Shown piece after piece: positions 1 to 8,241 of a stretch of 56,508 bases of DNA (positions within the stretch are counted from its first letter, which is position 1; the number at the start of each line of letters is the position of its first letter). The notes beneath the pieces were generated by a model, which saw nothing but the letters and a program-made list of their open reading frames with translations, was not told the origin of the DNA and did not search any database. Source of the stretch: Sphingomonas sp. (GTDB taxonomy: Bacteria; Pseudomonadota; Alphaproteobacteria; Sphingomonadales; Sphingomonadaceae); assembly GCF_026460985.1 (NCBI RefSeq), contig NZ_JAPKNM010000110.1, positions 1 to 56,508 on the forward strand. The letters run 5' to 3'. The position numbers were made by a program, and so were the translations under genes.

Positions 1-1
1 C

Positions 2-97
2 CATGGCCTGTGGGACGCCATCGGCCGCATCATCGATCTCTACTCGCCGCAGGAGTGCGCCAATTACTTCGCTAGCGCCGGGTACGATGCAGAATGA
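2..97 (+). mobile_element. IS630-family transposase, C-terminal fragment (cut by window edge)
   Basis: The open frame from the window edge reads HGLWDAIGRIIDLYSPQ followed by ECANYFASAGYDAE and a stop at 95-97. This tail (AIGR.ID...P.ECANYF..AGYDA) is typical of the DDE transposases of IS630-type insertion sequences. Only 31 residues lie inside the window, so it cannot be told whether the element is intact. The terminal inverted repeat should lie shortly after the stop, roughly within 98-120, but I cannot pair it without the other end. Confidence 0.75.
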
Positions 98-396
98 TCG
101 GAAAACGCTCTAGCCAGGCTTTCGCATCGCAAGTGGGCATTCGGATTCCGAGCCAGTTGCGGCCGGTCGCAACGTTTCAGAGAAGAAGCCGGATTTGGCG
201 TGTTCAGCCAGACATAGACGCTGGCCAGTGTCCGACCAGCGAAGCGCGGGCCTGGGGAAGCTAGACTTTCATCCATTTTCGAAAGAGTCGTTCCTGAAAC
301 TGACTAAGTATTTTGCCGAGGGCGCAATCCCATAGCGCGAGCGTCAATAAACCTAAATCAAGTTGATGGGATACTGCGATCTCTCAATCTGCGACC
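98..396. other. Intergenic region between IS630 end and fixL-like gene
   Basis: About 300 bases with lower GC than the flagellar block. No convincing gene is visible. A palindromic ATCAAGTTGAT (357-367) lies near the fixL-like start but has the wrong half-site orientation for an FNR/FixK box. The region must hold the promoter of the fixL-like gene; I could not assign it. Confidence 0.4.
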
Positions 397-1905
397 TTGA
401 ACCACGGCGCAAATGTCGAGGATCTAGCGCTTTTCGTCGAGAGCGCCACCGACAGAGCTGTGATTCTTACTGACGTTGACGGCTGTGTCACCGCGTGGCT
501 GCCGGGAGCGGAGAATTTGCTCGGCTGGACGGCGATGGAGATGATCGGGAAACCGATCGACTGCCTTTATTCGAAAAGCGAGGTAGCTGCGCACCAGCCG
601 GCCGCGGACCGCAAGAATGCCGCAAGTGCGGGCCCGGCGCGATCCGAGGGCTGGCGCATACGCAGGGATGGTTCCGAACTCGCCGCAGAAGTGACGATTA
701 TCGCCCTACGTAACCCGGACGGGAGCGTGAGAGGTTTCGGGATCAGCATTGGCGACATCACCGCGCGCAAGGCCGCCGAGCAGGCGCTGGCGCATAGTGA
801 GCTACACGTGCGATCAATCCTGGCGACCGTTCCCAGCGCCATGGTGGTGATCGACGAGCGGGGCAATATGCTGTCCTTCAGCGCCGCTGCGGAGAAGCTG
901 TTCGGCTGGGCCGAGGCCGATGTGATCGGGCGCAATGTCAGGATGCTGATGCCGAATCCCGATCATGATCGGCACGACCAGTATCTGGCGCGCTACTGCT
1001 CGACCGGCGAGCGGCGGATCATCGGGATCGGGCGGATCATCGTCGCCGAGCGCCGCGACGGAACGCAGTTCCCGATGGAACTTTCGGTCGGCGAAGCGAG
1101 CAGCGGCGGACGCCGGATCTTCACCGGTTTCATCCGCGACATGACCGAAGAGCAACGCGCTGAGTTCAAGCTCAAGGAATTGCAGTCCGAGCTGATCCAT
1201 GTCGCCAGGGTGAGCGCAATGGGGACGATGGCGTCGACGCTGGCGCACGAACTGAACCAGCCGCTGACTGCGATTGCCAACTATGCCCATGCTGCGCGCG
1301 ATCTGCTGGACCGTGCAGGTGATCCACCACTCGACCTGCTCGGTGAAGCAGTGACCGAGGCGGCTAGGGAAGCGCTTCGCGCAGGGCATATCGTTCGGCG
1401 GCTGCGCGATTTCGTTGCACGTGGGGAAGTCGAGCAGCGCGTCGAGAACCTCCCTGCGCTGATCGATGAGGCCTCGCGGCTGGGGTTAATGGGCGCGCGC
1501 GAGCGCAGCGTCCGGGTTACCTTCGACATCGATCCGACGATCGAAAAGGTGGTAGTCGACCGTGTCCAGATCCAGCAGGTAATCCTCAATCTGTTGCGCA
1601 ACGCCGTCGAGGCGATCGGAGAAGGCGAACGGCGCGAGATCACGGTGAGCACTGCGCGCGACTCCCATGGCATGGTCCGCATTGTCGTCTCGGATACCGG
1701 CAGCGGAATCGACCCTGCGCTGGCGCCGCAGCTGTTCGAGGCGTTCGCCAGCACCAAGGAACAAGGGATGGGACTGGGCCTCTCCATCTCCCGGACGATC
1801 GTCGAGGCGCACGGCGGACGGATCTGGGCAGAACCCAGGATCGGCGGCGGCACCGTGTTTCAATTCACGATCATGACCGCCGATGAGGGAGAGATCGATG
1901 AGTGA
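397..1905 (+). CDS. fixL: FixL-type oxygen-sensing PAS histidine kinase
   Basis: A 502-residue sensor kinase starting at a TTG codon. An N-terminal PAS domain (about residues 8-128) is followed by a second PAS domain (about 134-255) with the FixL haem-pocket signature: RHDQYLARY with candidate axial ligand His193, then RRIIGIGR, FPMELSVGEA and FTGFIRDMTE. The kinase core has an H-box, LAHELNQPL, with phospho-acceptor His284, an N-box NLLRNAVEAI and G-boxes DTGSGI and GMGLGLSISRTIVEAHGG. No membrane segment is seen, so it is probably a soluble FixL. It should sense oxygen and phosphorylate the FixJ-type regulator whose start overlaps its stop. Neither fixK nor cbb3 oxidase genes are nearby, so the targets are unknown. 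An N-terminal start further upstream is not excluded. Confidence 0.88.
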   Translation: MNHGANVEDLALFVESATDRAVILTDVDGCVTAWLPGAENLLGWTAMEMIGKPIDCLYSKSEVAAHQPAADRKNAASAGPARSEGWRIRRDGSELAAEVTIIALRNPDGSVRGFGISIGDITARKAAEQALAHSELHVRSILATVPSAMVVIDERGNMLSFSAAAEKLFGWAEADVIGRNVRMLMPNPDHDRHDQYLARYCSTGERRIIGIGRIIVAERRDGTQFPMELSVGEASSGGRRIFTGFIRDMTEEQRAEFKLKELQSELIHVARVSAMGTMASTLAHELNQPLTAIANYAHAARDLLDRAGDPPLDLLGEAVTEAAREALRAGHIVRRLRDFVARGEVEQRVENLPALIDEASRLGLMGARERSVRVTFDIDPTIEKVVVDRVQIQQVILNLLRNAVEAIGEGERREITVSTARDSHGMVRIVVSDTGSGIDPALAPQLFEAFASTKEQGMGLGLSISRTIVEAHGGRIWAEPRIGGGTVFQFTIMTADEGEIDE

Positions 1906-2512
1906 CGACCAACTCATCCATATCGTCGATGACGAGGACTCGGTCCGCAAATCCGCGAGCTTTCTGTTGCGAACCTCGGGGTTCGAGACGCGCCTCTATT
2001 CGTCGGGAACGGCCTTTCTGCGCGAGGCCGAACACGCTCCGCAGGGATGCATCCTGCTCGATATCCGCATGCCCGAGATGGATGGACTGGAGGTGCAACG
2101 CGAACTCAACGCACGCGGCGTGACGATGCCGGTGATCGTGCTAACCGGCCATGGCGACATCGGAACCGCGGTACAGGCAATGAAGGCTGGCGCGGTGGAC
2201 TTCCTCGAAAAGCCGTTCGAGAAAGAGCAACTGCTCGACGCGATCGCCACGGCTTTCGCCCGGATAGGGAGCGACGACCACAGCGGCGCGGCGCGGCGCG
2301 ACGCGAAGGTGCGCATCGACGCGCTCAGCCCCCGCGAACAGGATGTGCTGCGCGGGCTGGTGCGCGGACATCCCAACAAGACGATCGCCTACGATTTGGG
2401 CATCTCGCCGCGCACGATCGAGGTACACCGCGCGAATTTGATGGGCAAGCTGAAGGCGCGCAGCCTTTCTGAGGCGCTCAAAGTCGCGTTCGCGGCGGGC
2501 CTCGCCGGCTGA
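1898..2512 (+). CDS. fixJ: FixJ-type response regulator (receiver plus LuxR-type HTH)
   Basis: A 204-residue regulator. The start at 1898 is chosen because GAGGGAGAG precedes it and it overlaps the kinase stop; an in-frame ATG at 1883 lies upstream. The receiver domain (about residues 4-120) has the acidic pair in IVDDED, phospho-acceptor Asp55 in LLDIRMPEMDG, the switch threonine in VLTGHGD and the lysine in FLEKPF. The C-terminal half has a LuxR/FixJ helix-turn-helix (LSPREQDVL...NKTIAYDLGISPRTIEVHRANLMGKL). It forms a two-component pair with the preceding PAS kinase and should activate transcription under low oxygen in the manner of FixJ family members. Confidence 0.9.
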   Translation: MSDDQLIHIVDDEDSVRKSASFLLRTSGFETRLYSSGTAFLREAEHAPQGCILLDIRMPEMDGLEVQRELNARGVTMPVIVLTGHGDIGTAVQAMKAGAVDFLEKPFEKEQLLDAIATAFARIGSDDHSGAARRDAKVRIDALSPREQDVLRGLVRGHPNKTIAYDLGISPRTIEVHRANLMGKLKARSLSEALKVAFAAGLAG

Positions 2513-2620
2513 TGATCTAAGGGCAAACCCGTAGCGGCGCCCCAGTACCATCACGTAACGACCCGCGCGCCGGGCAGTGGCAAAATGAGGATGTCGATCC
2601 TCCAGCCAGAAGTCGCCTGA

Positions 2621-2998
2621 ATGCCTCCCGAAATAGCGCCGCTCGGTCTCCGCGTCCTGCTAGTAGAAGACGACGAGGGAGTACGGCGCTCGTTACAACT
2701 ATTGCTCGAGTGGAATGGCTTCGAGGTGCGTGCGCATGCGCTGGGGGCTTCGGTGATGGCGCTGAAGGGCGAGATGCTGGCCAGCATTCACCTGCTCGTG
2801 TCGGATTACTTCCTGGAGGACGGCGATGGGATCGTGCTGCTGCAAAGCTTGCGGGCAGCTGGCTGGCAGGGGCGGGCGGTGCTCATCACCGCCGAGCCCG
2901 GACCGATGCTCATCGACCGTGCGCGGGCAGCGGGATTCCACGCGGTACTGGAAAAGCCGCTCGCCAAGCACGCGTTGATCAAAGCATTGACCGAATAA
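2621..2998 (+). CDS. Single-domain response regulator (receiver only)
   Basis: A 125-residue protein that is essentially one CheY-like receiver. It shows VLLVEDDEGVRRSL for the acidic pocket, Asp62 in LLVSDYFLEDGDG as phospho-acceptor, a threonine in VLITAEPG and the lysine in VLEKPLAK. There is no output domain. It follows the fixJ-like gene by 108 bases in the same direction, so it may take phosphate from the same kinase as a sink or relay, or act in a separate pathway. The start has no strong ribosome binding site. Confidence 0.8.
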   Translation: MPPEIAPLGLRVLLVEDDEGVRRSLQLLLEWNGFEVRAHALGASVMALKGEMLASIHLLVSDYFLEDGDGIVLLQSLRAAGWQGRAVLITAEPGPMLIDRARAAGFHAVLEKPLAKHALIKALTE

Positions 2999-3126
2999 TG
3001 GTGTGAAGCTGCCGAGTTGAGCGGTCGTGAGTCCGGCAGAAACTCGCTCGCACGTGCCGCAGGCGCGCCCTGCCTGCGCGCGCGACCGCTTGCTGGATCG
3101 CATTGTGGTGCCCGAATGACCGGTCT

Positions 3127-3159
3127 TGGCCGGCAACCGGATTTGGTGCCGGTTGGCCA
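3127..3159. other. Bulged stem-loop between the receiver gene and fliS
   Basis: TGGCC (3127-3131) pairs with GGCCA (3155-3159) and AACCGG (3135-3140) with CCGGTT (3149-3154), leaving a three-base bulge. It lies in the 209-base gap between two convergent genes, where a terminator is expected, but neither strand carries a T run, so rho-independent termination is unproven. No gene is supported in 2999-3207. Confidence 0.25.
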
Positions 3160-3207
3160 GGATGCCCGCTTTCACCAATCGCCGCCGTTCCAGGCTGCGC
3201 ATTCGGT

Positions 3208-3606
3208 TCAGGAAGCGCGCACGCTCGCCCAGGCGGCACCGATCTCCTCCAGGCTCGCCGCGGCCTCGCGGAAGGGCGCGGGGTCGGTGCCGAGGCTGGC
3301 GTGGACGACCTGCTGGCGGATCCCGTGATAGAAGGTCGCCAGCGTGCGCGAGACTTCGCCGCCCTTGTCGAAATCCAGCCCCGCCTCGAGCGCGAACAGG
3401 ATCGCGGTCGCCCGCGCCACGCGCTCGCTCTTGATCCCGAACTGCCGCGTCTCGGCCGCGCAGGCGGCGGCGCGCAGCGCGGCGACGCCCTCCTCGTAGA
3501 GCAGCCCCACCAGCCGGTGCGGATCCGCCCCCGTGGTGCGGCCGGCGAGATCGATCTGGCGATAGGTGGCGGCGGGATTGGCCAAAGCGGTTGCGTAGCG
3601 CGTCAT
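3208..3606 (-). CDS. fliS: Flagellin export chaperone FliS
   Basis: A 132-residue, largely helical protein with FliS family features: Y-x-x-x near the N-terminus (ATYRQIDLAGRTTGADPHRLVGLLYEEGVAAL), where PHRLV.LLYE matches the conserved FliS helix 1-2 region, and a middle segment AILFALEAGLDFDKGGEVSRTLATFYHGIR similar to the 'L...LD...GG.ia..L..lY.y' block. FliS binds the C-terminal helices of flagellin in the cytosol and delivers it to the export gate. It lies directly downstream of fliD, the usual arrangement, and is the last gene of the long fli run. Confidence 0.88.
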   Translation of the reverse strand: MTRYATALANPAATYRQIDLAGRTTGADPHRLVGLLYEEGVAALRAAACAAETRQFGIKSERVARATAILFALEAGLDFDKGGEVSRTLATFYHGIRQQVVHASLGTDPAPFREAAASLEEIGAAWASVRAS

Positions 3607-3610
3607 CGCA

Positions 3611-5041
3611 TCAATCGTCCGAATTCCACGCCTTGATCTGCTGATCGAGGAAGCTCTGCGTCGACTTGTACGCCGCGACCTTCGAATCCATCGCCGCGAA
3701 TTGCTGGGTCATGCGCTCGCGCATCCGCTCGACCGCGACGAGCACATTCTCCTGTGCGATGTCGACCTTGTCCTGCGCCTTGCCGTAGTTGAGCAGGCTC
3801 GCGGTGAGCCCCGTGGCCTCGCCGATGCCCTTGGCCGAGGTCTTGCCGACCGCGCTCTCGGCGATGTCGGAGAGCGCCGCGCTCAGCCCCGCGCCGCCGG
3901 CGAACATCGCCTCGATCTGGTCCGGATACGTGGTCAGCACCTTGGCAAGCCGCGTCGAATCGATCCGCAGCGTCCCGTCGCGCTGGGTCGCGACGCCGAC
4001 GTCCGCGAGCGCGACCGGCGTCTCCTCGGGCGTGGCGGGGAGCAAGGCGGCGAGCGTCATGCCCTTGAGCTGGCGCAGCAGGTCCTTCGCCGCCGGATCG
4101 CCGCGCAGAGGGCCGGCAATCGGATCCACCGCCTCCTTCACCAGTCTGTAGACCTGGTTGAAGGTGTCGACGAAGTTGGTGACCGCCTGGCTGATCGCCT
4201 CGCTCGGCCGCGTCGACCCGATCGCGACCTTGGTGCCGACCGACGCCGCGACGAGATCGAGCCGCACGCCGGGGATCAGGTTGGAGATGCTGTTGACGGG
4301 ATAGGATATCTCGACGCCGTCGAGCGCGACCAGCGCGTTCTGGGCGGCGGCGTTGATCGTGGATCCGCTCGCGCCCCGGCCGATGTCGAGGCTCGCCAGC
4401 GCGCCGCTGCCCGAAAGCTCGAAGGCCTGCGAGGCGCCGCTGGCGCTCTTGACCATCAGCCGCGCGCCGCTGGCGTCGGTGATCACCGAAGCGGTGACGC
4501 CCGCCTTGGCCGCGTTGATCGCGTTCGCCACGCCCTGCAGCGTGTTGTTCGCCGCGCCGATCGCGATGGTGACCGGCGTGGCCGCTCCGGCGGTGAAATC
4601 GGTCATCGCGCCGTCGGCCACCGTCGCGGTGCCGAAGGTCAGGGTGAGCGTGCCGGTGCCGATCTCGGTCGAGGCGCCACCGGCGAATGCGCTGGTGCTG
4701 GCGACCTGGCCCTGGGCGAGCTGGCGCACTTCGACGCTCGCGCTCAGCCCGGCGAGCGTGGCGCCGGGGAGCCGCGCCACCGTGACGATCCCGTTGTTCG
4801 AACTCGTCGGCTGGGTGGCGAGCGTGCCGCCGGCGGTGAGCTGCGACAGGGCGCTCGCGAAATCGCTGATGCCGCTCTTGAGCTCGCTCGCCTTCGATAT
4901 CTGCGCGGTGAGCTTCTCTTCCTTGGCGGTCAGCGCGGCGTTCTTGTTGGCGAAGGACGCGTCGACGAGCTGGCCGACCAGCGACGTGATGTCGATGCCC
5001 GATCCCATCCCCAAGGTCTTCGCGATCGATTCCACTGCCAT
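3611..5041 (-). CDS. fliD: Flagellar filament cap protein FliD
   Basis: A 476-residue hook-associated protein 2. The start at 5041 (MAVESIAKTLGMGSGIDITS) is preferred over an in-frame ATG 18 bases upstream because AGGGGGA sits about five bases before it. The N-terminal GSGIDITSLVGQLVDA and the C-terminal helical end (VAVERMRERMTQQFAAMDSKVAAYKSTQSFLDQQI) are the two conserved FliD regions; the centre is Ala/Gly/Thr-rich, as in surface-exposed cap domains. FliD caps the growing filament and folds exported flagellin. It is separated from flhB by 42 bases and followed by fliS after four. Confidence 0.92.
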   Translation of the reverse strand: MAVESIAKTLGMGSGIDITSLVGQLVDASFANKNAALTAKEEKLTAQISKASELKSGISDFASALSQLTAGGTLATQPTSSNNGIVTVARLPGATLAGLSASVEVRQLAQGQVASTSAFAGGASTEIGTGTLTLTFGTATVADGAMTDFTAGAATPVTIAIGAANNTLQGVANAINAAKAGVTASVITDASGARLMVKSASGASQAFELSGSGALASLDIGRGASGSTINAAAQNALVALDGVEISYPVNSISNLIPGVRLDLVAASVGTKVAIGSTRPSEAISQAVTNFVDTFNQVYRLVKEAVDPIAGPLRGDPAAKDLLRQLKGMTLAALLPATPEETPVALADVGVATQRDGTLRIDSTRLAKVLTTYPDQIEAMFAGGAGLSAALSDIAESAVGKTSAKGIGEATGLTASLLNYGKAQDKVDIAQENVLVAVERMRERMTQQFAAMDSKVAAYKSTQSFLDQQIKAWNSDD

Positions 5042-5083
5042 TGCTTCCCCCTGTCTCATTAAGCGGCCGCAGGCGGGCGCGCT

Positions 5084-6220
5084 TTAGGCGGGACGCGCCA
5101 TTTTCCGCCCGTTCTCGTCGAAAAGCGCGCCCGGCGGCACGGTGACCGGCGGCTGGGCGCCGCCCGCCCGCGCATTGACGCCGAAGACGAACGCCAGGAC
5201 CGTCGCGATGGCGAGGTAGAGATCGTCGCGGACCTCCTGCCCCTCGCGGCTGGTATAATAGACGGCGCGGGCGAGCTGCGGATATTCGAGGACCGGCACC
5301 TCGAACTCGGCGGCGAGCTCGCGGATCGCCAGCGCGGTCTGGCCGCGGCCCTTGGCCACCACCACCGGCACCTGGTCCTTGCCCTGGTCGTAGCGCAGCG
5401 CCACCGAGAAATGCGTCGGATTGGTGAGCACGACATGCGCGGTTGCGACGGTCTTGCGATAGCCGCCCTTGAGGATTTCGCGCTGGCGCTGGCGCTGCGC
5501 GGCCTTCAGTTCGGGCGAGCCCTCGGTCTCCTTATGCTCCTCCCTGACCTCCTGCTTGGTCATGCGGAGTTGGCGAAGGTGCCGGATCAGCTGGATCGGC
5601 ACGTCCACGCCCGCGATGACCAGCAGCCCGGCGGCCATGACGAACATCAAAGTGAGGAACTGGCCGCTCAGCGATCCGACCGCATTGTGCAGGTCCGCGG
5701 CGACCAGCCCGAGCGACTGGCGGGTGATCGCGCGCAGCATCCAGAAGCCCATCGCGCCGAGCAGCGCCACCTTGAGCAGCGACTTGCCGAGTTCGATCCA
5801 GCCGGTGGGGCCGAAGATGCGCTTGAGCCCCGATCCCGGATTGATCCGCGAGGCCTTGGGCGCGAACAGCTTGCTGTTCCAGCCGATCGCGCCGAGCCCG
5901 GCCTGGCTGAGGATCGCGGCGATCATGGTGAGCGCGAACAGCCCGGCGAGCGACGGGGCAAGCTTCCAGCCTGCGGATGCCAGCGGCCGCCACGGCTCGA
6001 AATGCTCGACATCGCCGCGCCCGAAGGAGAGGCATGCGGTCATCACTTCCTTGCACGCGCCGATCAGCGACGGGCCGAGCAGCGCCATCCACGCGCAGCC
6101 GATCAGGACCACGATTCCCGTGCCGAAATCCCGGGACTTGAGGAGCTGGCCTTCCTCTACCGCCTTGCGCTTGCGCCTGGCTGTCGGGGCTTCCGTCCGT
6201 TCGCCGAAACTCTCCGACAT
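5084..6220 (-). CDS. flhB: Flagellar export switch protein FlhB
   Basis: A 378-residue membrane protein of the type III export gate. The start at 6220 (MSESFGERTEAPTARRKRKAVEEG) matches the usual FlhB N-terminus and overlaps the fliR stop as ATGA. Four hydrophobic segments fall in about residues 30-210, followed by the cytoplasmic domain with the autocleavage motif in VVLTNPTHFSVALRYD (cleavage expected between N and P). Cleavage switches export from rod/hook to filament substrates, and FliK in the same run should trigger it. The C-terminus (LFDENGRKMARPA) is short. Confidence 0.94.
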   Translation of the reverse strand: MSESFGERTEAPTARRKRKAVEEGQLLKSRDFGTGIVVLIGCAWMALLGPSLIGACKEVMTACLSFGRGDVEHFEPWRPLASAGWKLAPSLAGLFALTMIAAILSQAGLGAIGWNSKLFAPKASRINPGSGLKRIFGPTGWIELGKSLLKVALLGAMGFWMLRAITRQSLGLVAADLHNAVGSLSGQFLTLMFVMAAGLLVIAGVDVPIQLIRHLRQLRMTKQEVREEHKETEGSPELKAAQRQRQREILKGGYRKTVATAHVVLTNPTHFSVALRYDQGKDQVPVVVAKGRGQTALAIRELAAEFEVPVLEYPQLARAVYYTSREGQEVRDDLYLAIATVLAFVFGVNARAGGAQPPVTVPPGALFDENGRKMARPA

Positions 6221-6990
6221 CAGCCGAGCACCAGCCGGGGCGCGGCGTCGAGCGCTTCGCGGATGATGACGAGGAGGTAATCGCCCATCGCCGGCAGCGC
6301 GAGCAGGATCGCGACCACGCCCATGGCGAGGCTGGCGGGCAGGCCGACCGCGAACAGGTTGAGCGCGGGCGCGGCGCGGCTGAGCATGCCGACGATCACG
6401 TTGAGGCAGAGCAGCAGGAAGCCGACCGGCAGCGCGAGCAGCAGCCCGGCGAGGAAGGCATAGCCGCCGAACAGGGCGATGCTCAGCAGCCGCTCGGGCG
6501 CGATCCATGCGCCGGGCGGCATTGCGACATAGCTGCGCACGACGAGGTCGACGAGGACGAGGTGCCCGTCGACCGCGAGGAAGAGCAGGGTCAGCAGCAG
6601 CGACAGGAACTGGCCGAGCGCAGGGGTCGAATGGCCGCTGGTGGGGTCGACCGCATTGGCGAAGCCGAGCCCCATCGACATGCCGATCACTTCGCTCGCG
6701 ATCAGCGGCGCCGAGAAGGCGATCTGGAGGACGAAGCCGATCGCGAGCCCGATCAGCGCCTCGGCCGCGACGGCGAGCATCGTGGTGAGCGAGAAGATCT
6801 CGGCGGGCGGGGTGATGGTCGTGCTATTGAGCACCAGCACCCCGATCGCGCCGGTCAGCGCGATCCGCGCGGGCAGCGGAATCGCCACCGCGCTGAACAC
6901 CGGCGCCGCGATGAACGCCGCGCCGATCCGCACCATCGCGAACAGCAAGGCCCAGAGCTGCGGCTCGATCGAGAGGCCGAAACCCATCAT
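6220..6990 (-). CDS. fliR: Flagellar export gate protein FliR
   Basis: A 256-residue, strongly hydrophobic protein with the FliR pattern: an N-terminal LLFAMVRIGAAFIAAPVFS, the conserved GFVLQIAFSAPLIASEVIGMSMGLGFANAVDP block and several further membrane segments. With FliP and FliQ it forms the helical core of the export gate in the inner membrane. Two adjacent ATG codons (6990 and 6987) could start it. The purine-rich sequence just upstream that could act as ribosome binding site (GAGAGGGA) lies inside an inverted-repeat element that separates it from fliQ. Confidence 0.93.
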   Translation of the reverse strand: MMGFGLSIEPQLWALLFAMVRIGAAFIAAPVFSAVAIPLPARIALTGAIGVLVLNSTTITPPAEIFSLTTMLAVAAEALIGLAIGFVLQIAFSAPLIASEVIGMSMGLGFANAVDPTSGHSTPALGQFLSLLLTLLFLAVDGHLVLVDLVVRSYVAMPPGAWIAPERLLSIALFGGYAFLAGLLLALPVGFLLLCLNVIVGMLSRAAPALNLFAVGLPASLAMGVVAILLALPAMGDYLLVIIREALDAAPRLVLG

Positions 6991-6994
6991 TATA

Positions 6995-7136
6995 TCCCTC
7001 TCCCCTTGTGGGAGAGGGAGGGAGCCGCGAAGCGGCGGAAGGGTGAGGGGGAATGGGGAGTGAGACTCACATCCCCCTCACCCTTCCCACCGCCTCCGGC
7101 GGCGGGCCCCTTCCCTCTCCCACAAGGGGAGAGGGA
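6995..7136. repeat. Palindromic repeat with perfect 25-base terminal inverted repeats, between fliQ and fliR
   Basis: The outer arms 6995-7019 (TCCCTCTCCCCTTGTGG...) and 7112-7136 (TCCCTCTCCCACAAGGG...) are exact reverse complements. Inside them GAAGGGTGAGGGG (7038-7050) and CCCCTCACCCTTC (7074-7086) form a second complementary pair, so the whole 142-base element can fold into one long hairpin. It has no reading frame of its own. It is the only large gap in the fli run and abuts the fliR start. It resembles the small non-autonomous palindromic elements common in high-GC proteobacterial genomes. Confidence 0.9.
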
Positions 7137-7153
7137 GGATTGGGCCCTCGCCA

Positions 7154-7423
7154 TCACCGCACCAGCTCCGGAATGCGCTCGAAGATGCTCGTCGTGAAAT
7201 CCCCGATCAGCCCGAGGATCATCCCGCCGAAGATCACCAGGCTCACCGCCACGACGATCAGCTTGGGAACGAACGTCAGCGTCTGTTCCTGGATCGACGT
7301 CGCCGCCTGGACCATGCCGAGGATCAGGCCCGAAAGCAGCGCCGGGATCAGGATCGGCGCCGAGGCGAGCGCGAGGATCCACATCGCCTCGCGCGCGACG
7401 GTGAGGAAATAATCGGCGTCCAT
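7154..7423 (-). CDS. fliQ: Flagellar export gate protein FliQ
   Basis: An 89-residue protein with two membrane segments (about residues 14-40 and 54-77) and the FliQ signature ILIPALLSGLILGMVQAATSIQEQTLTFVPKL. It is one of the three gate-core proteins (FliPQR). The start at 7423 (MDADYFLTVAREAMW) lies two bases after the fliP stop, so translation of the two is probably linked. The length is normal for the family. Confidence 0.95.
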   Translation of the reverse strand: MDADYFLTVAREAMWILALASAPILIPALLSGLILGMVQAATSIQEQTLTFVPKLIVVAVSLVIFGGMILGLIGDFTTSIFERIPELVR

Positions 7424-7425
7424 GG

Positions 7426-8241
7426 TCAGGTTCCGAAGCTCGCGGCGAGGCTGCCCATGGTCAGCGCCCAGCCGTCGACCAGCACGAACAGCAGCAGCTT
7501 GAAGGGCAGCGAGATGATCGTCGGCGACATCATCATCATGCCGAGGCTCATCAGCACCGTCGCGACGACGAGGTCGATCACGATGAAGGGCAGGAAGATG
7601 AGGAAGCCGATCTGGAACGCGGTCTTGAGCTCGCTCGTCACGAAGGCGGGGAGCAGCACCGAGAAGGGCACGTCGGCGGGCTTCGCATAGGGGCCGCTCT
7701 TCGCCATGTCGGCGAACATCTTCACGTCGCGGTTGCGCGTCTGCTTGAGCATGAAGCCGTGCAGCGCCTCGCCGGTGCCGGCGATCATCTGCGTCGCGCT
7801 GATCTCGCCGCGGGCATAAGGCTGGATCGCATTGGTGTTCGCCTGGTTGATCACCGGCGCCATCACGAAGAAGCTGAGGAACAGCGAGAGGCCGATCAGC
7901 ACCTGGTTGGGCGGGGTCTGCTGGAGGCCGAGCGCCTGGCGCAGCACCGAGAGCACGATGATGATCCGGGTGAAGCTGGTCATCATCAGCAATATGCCCG
8001 GCAGCACCGTGAGCAGGCCCATGATGATGAGGACCTGGAGCGACAGGCTGAGCGGCGCGTCGCCGCCGCCGAGATCGCCCAATGCGCGGTCCACGGCATC
8101 GCCTACGCCGGGCGCCGGAACGGGTGCCGGCACGGCCTGGGCGAATGCCGGCGCGGCGAAGAGAATGAGACAAGCGAACAGGCCGACGAACACCGCCGCG
8201 CGGCCGCCGATCGAGCGGGGAGCCGAAAGCCGTGCGCGCAT
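7426..8241 (-). CDS. fliP: Flagellar export gate protein FliP
   Basis: A 271-residue protein with a cleavable signal peptide (about residues 1-35, ending AAPAFAQA) as usual for FliP. It has four membrane segments and the family signatures LVLPGILLMMTSFTRIIIVLSVLRQALG (here TVLPGILL...), TPPNQVLIGLSLFLSFFVM and the C-terminal VDLVVATVLMSLGMMMM...PFKLLLFVLVDGWAL region. The start at 8241 overlaps the fliO stop as ATGA. It assembles the ring of the export gate core. Confidence 0.95.
   Translation of the reverse strand: MRARLSAPRSIGGRAAVFVGLFACLILFAAPAFAQAVPAPVPAPGVGDAVDRALGDLGGGDAPLSLSLQVLIIMGLLTVLPGILLMMTSFTRIIIVLSVLRQALGLQQTPPNQVLIGLSLFLSFFVMAPVINQANTNAIQPYARGEISATQMIAGTGEALHGFMLKQTRNRDVKMFADMAKSGPYAKPADVPFSVLLPAFVTSELKTAFQIGFLIFLPFIVIDLVVATVLMSLGMMMMSPTIISLPFKLLLFVLVDGWALTMGSLAASFGT

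Noticed and set aside
357..367. ATCAAGTTGAT near the fixL-like start as an FNR/FixK box
   Set aside because: The half-sites are in the inverse order (an FNR/FixK box is TTGAT-N4-ATCAA) and without the four-base spacer.
2699..3202. 167-codon open frame on the minus strand after fliS
   Set aside because: Runs antisense through the receiver gene and shows no family features.
3701..5062. 453-codon open frame on the plus strand opposite fliD
   Set aside because: It is antisense to a well supported fliD, has Arg/Asp/His-rich composition typical of high-GC antisense frames, and no recognisable domain.
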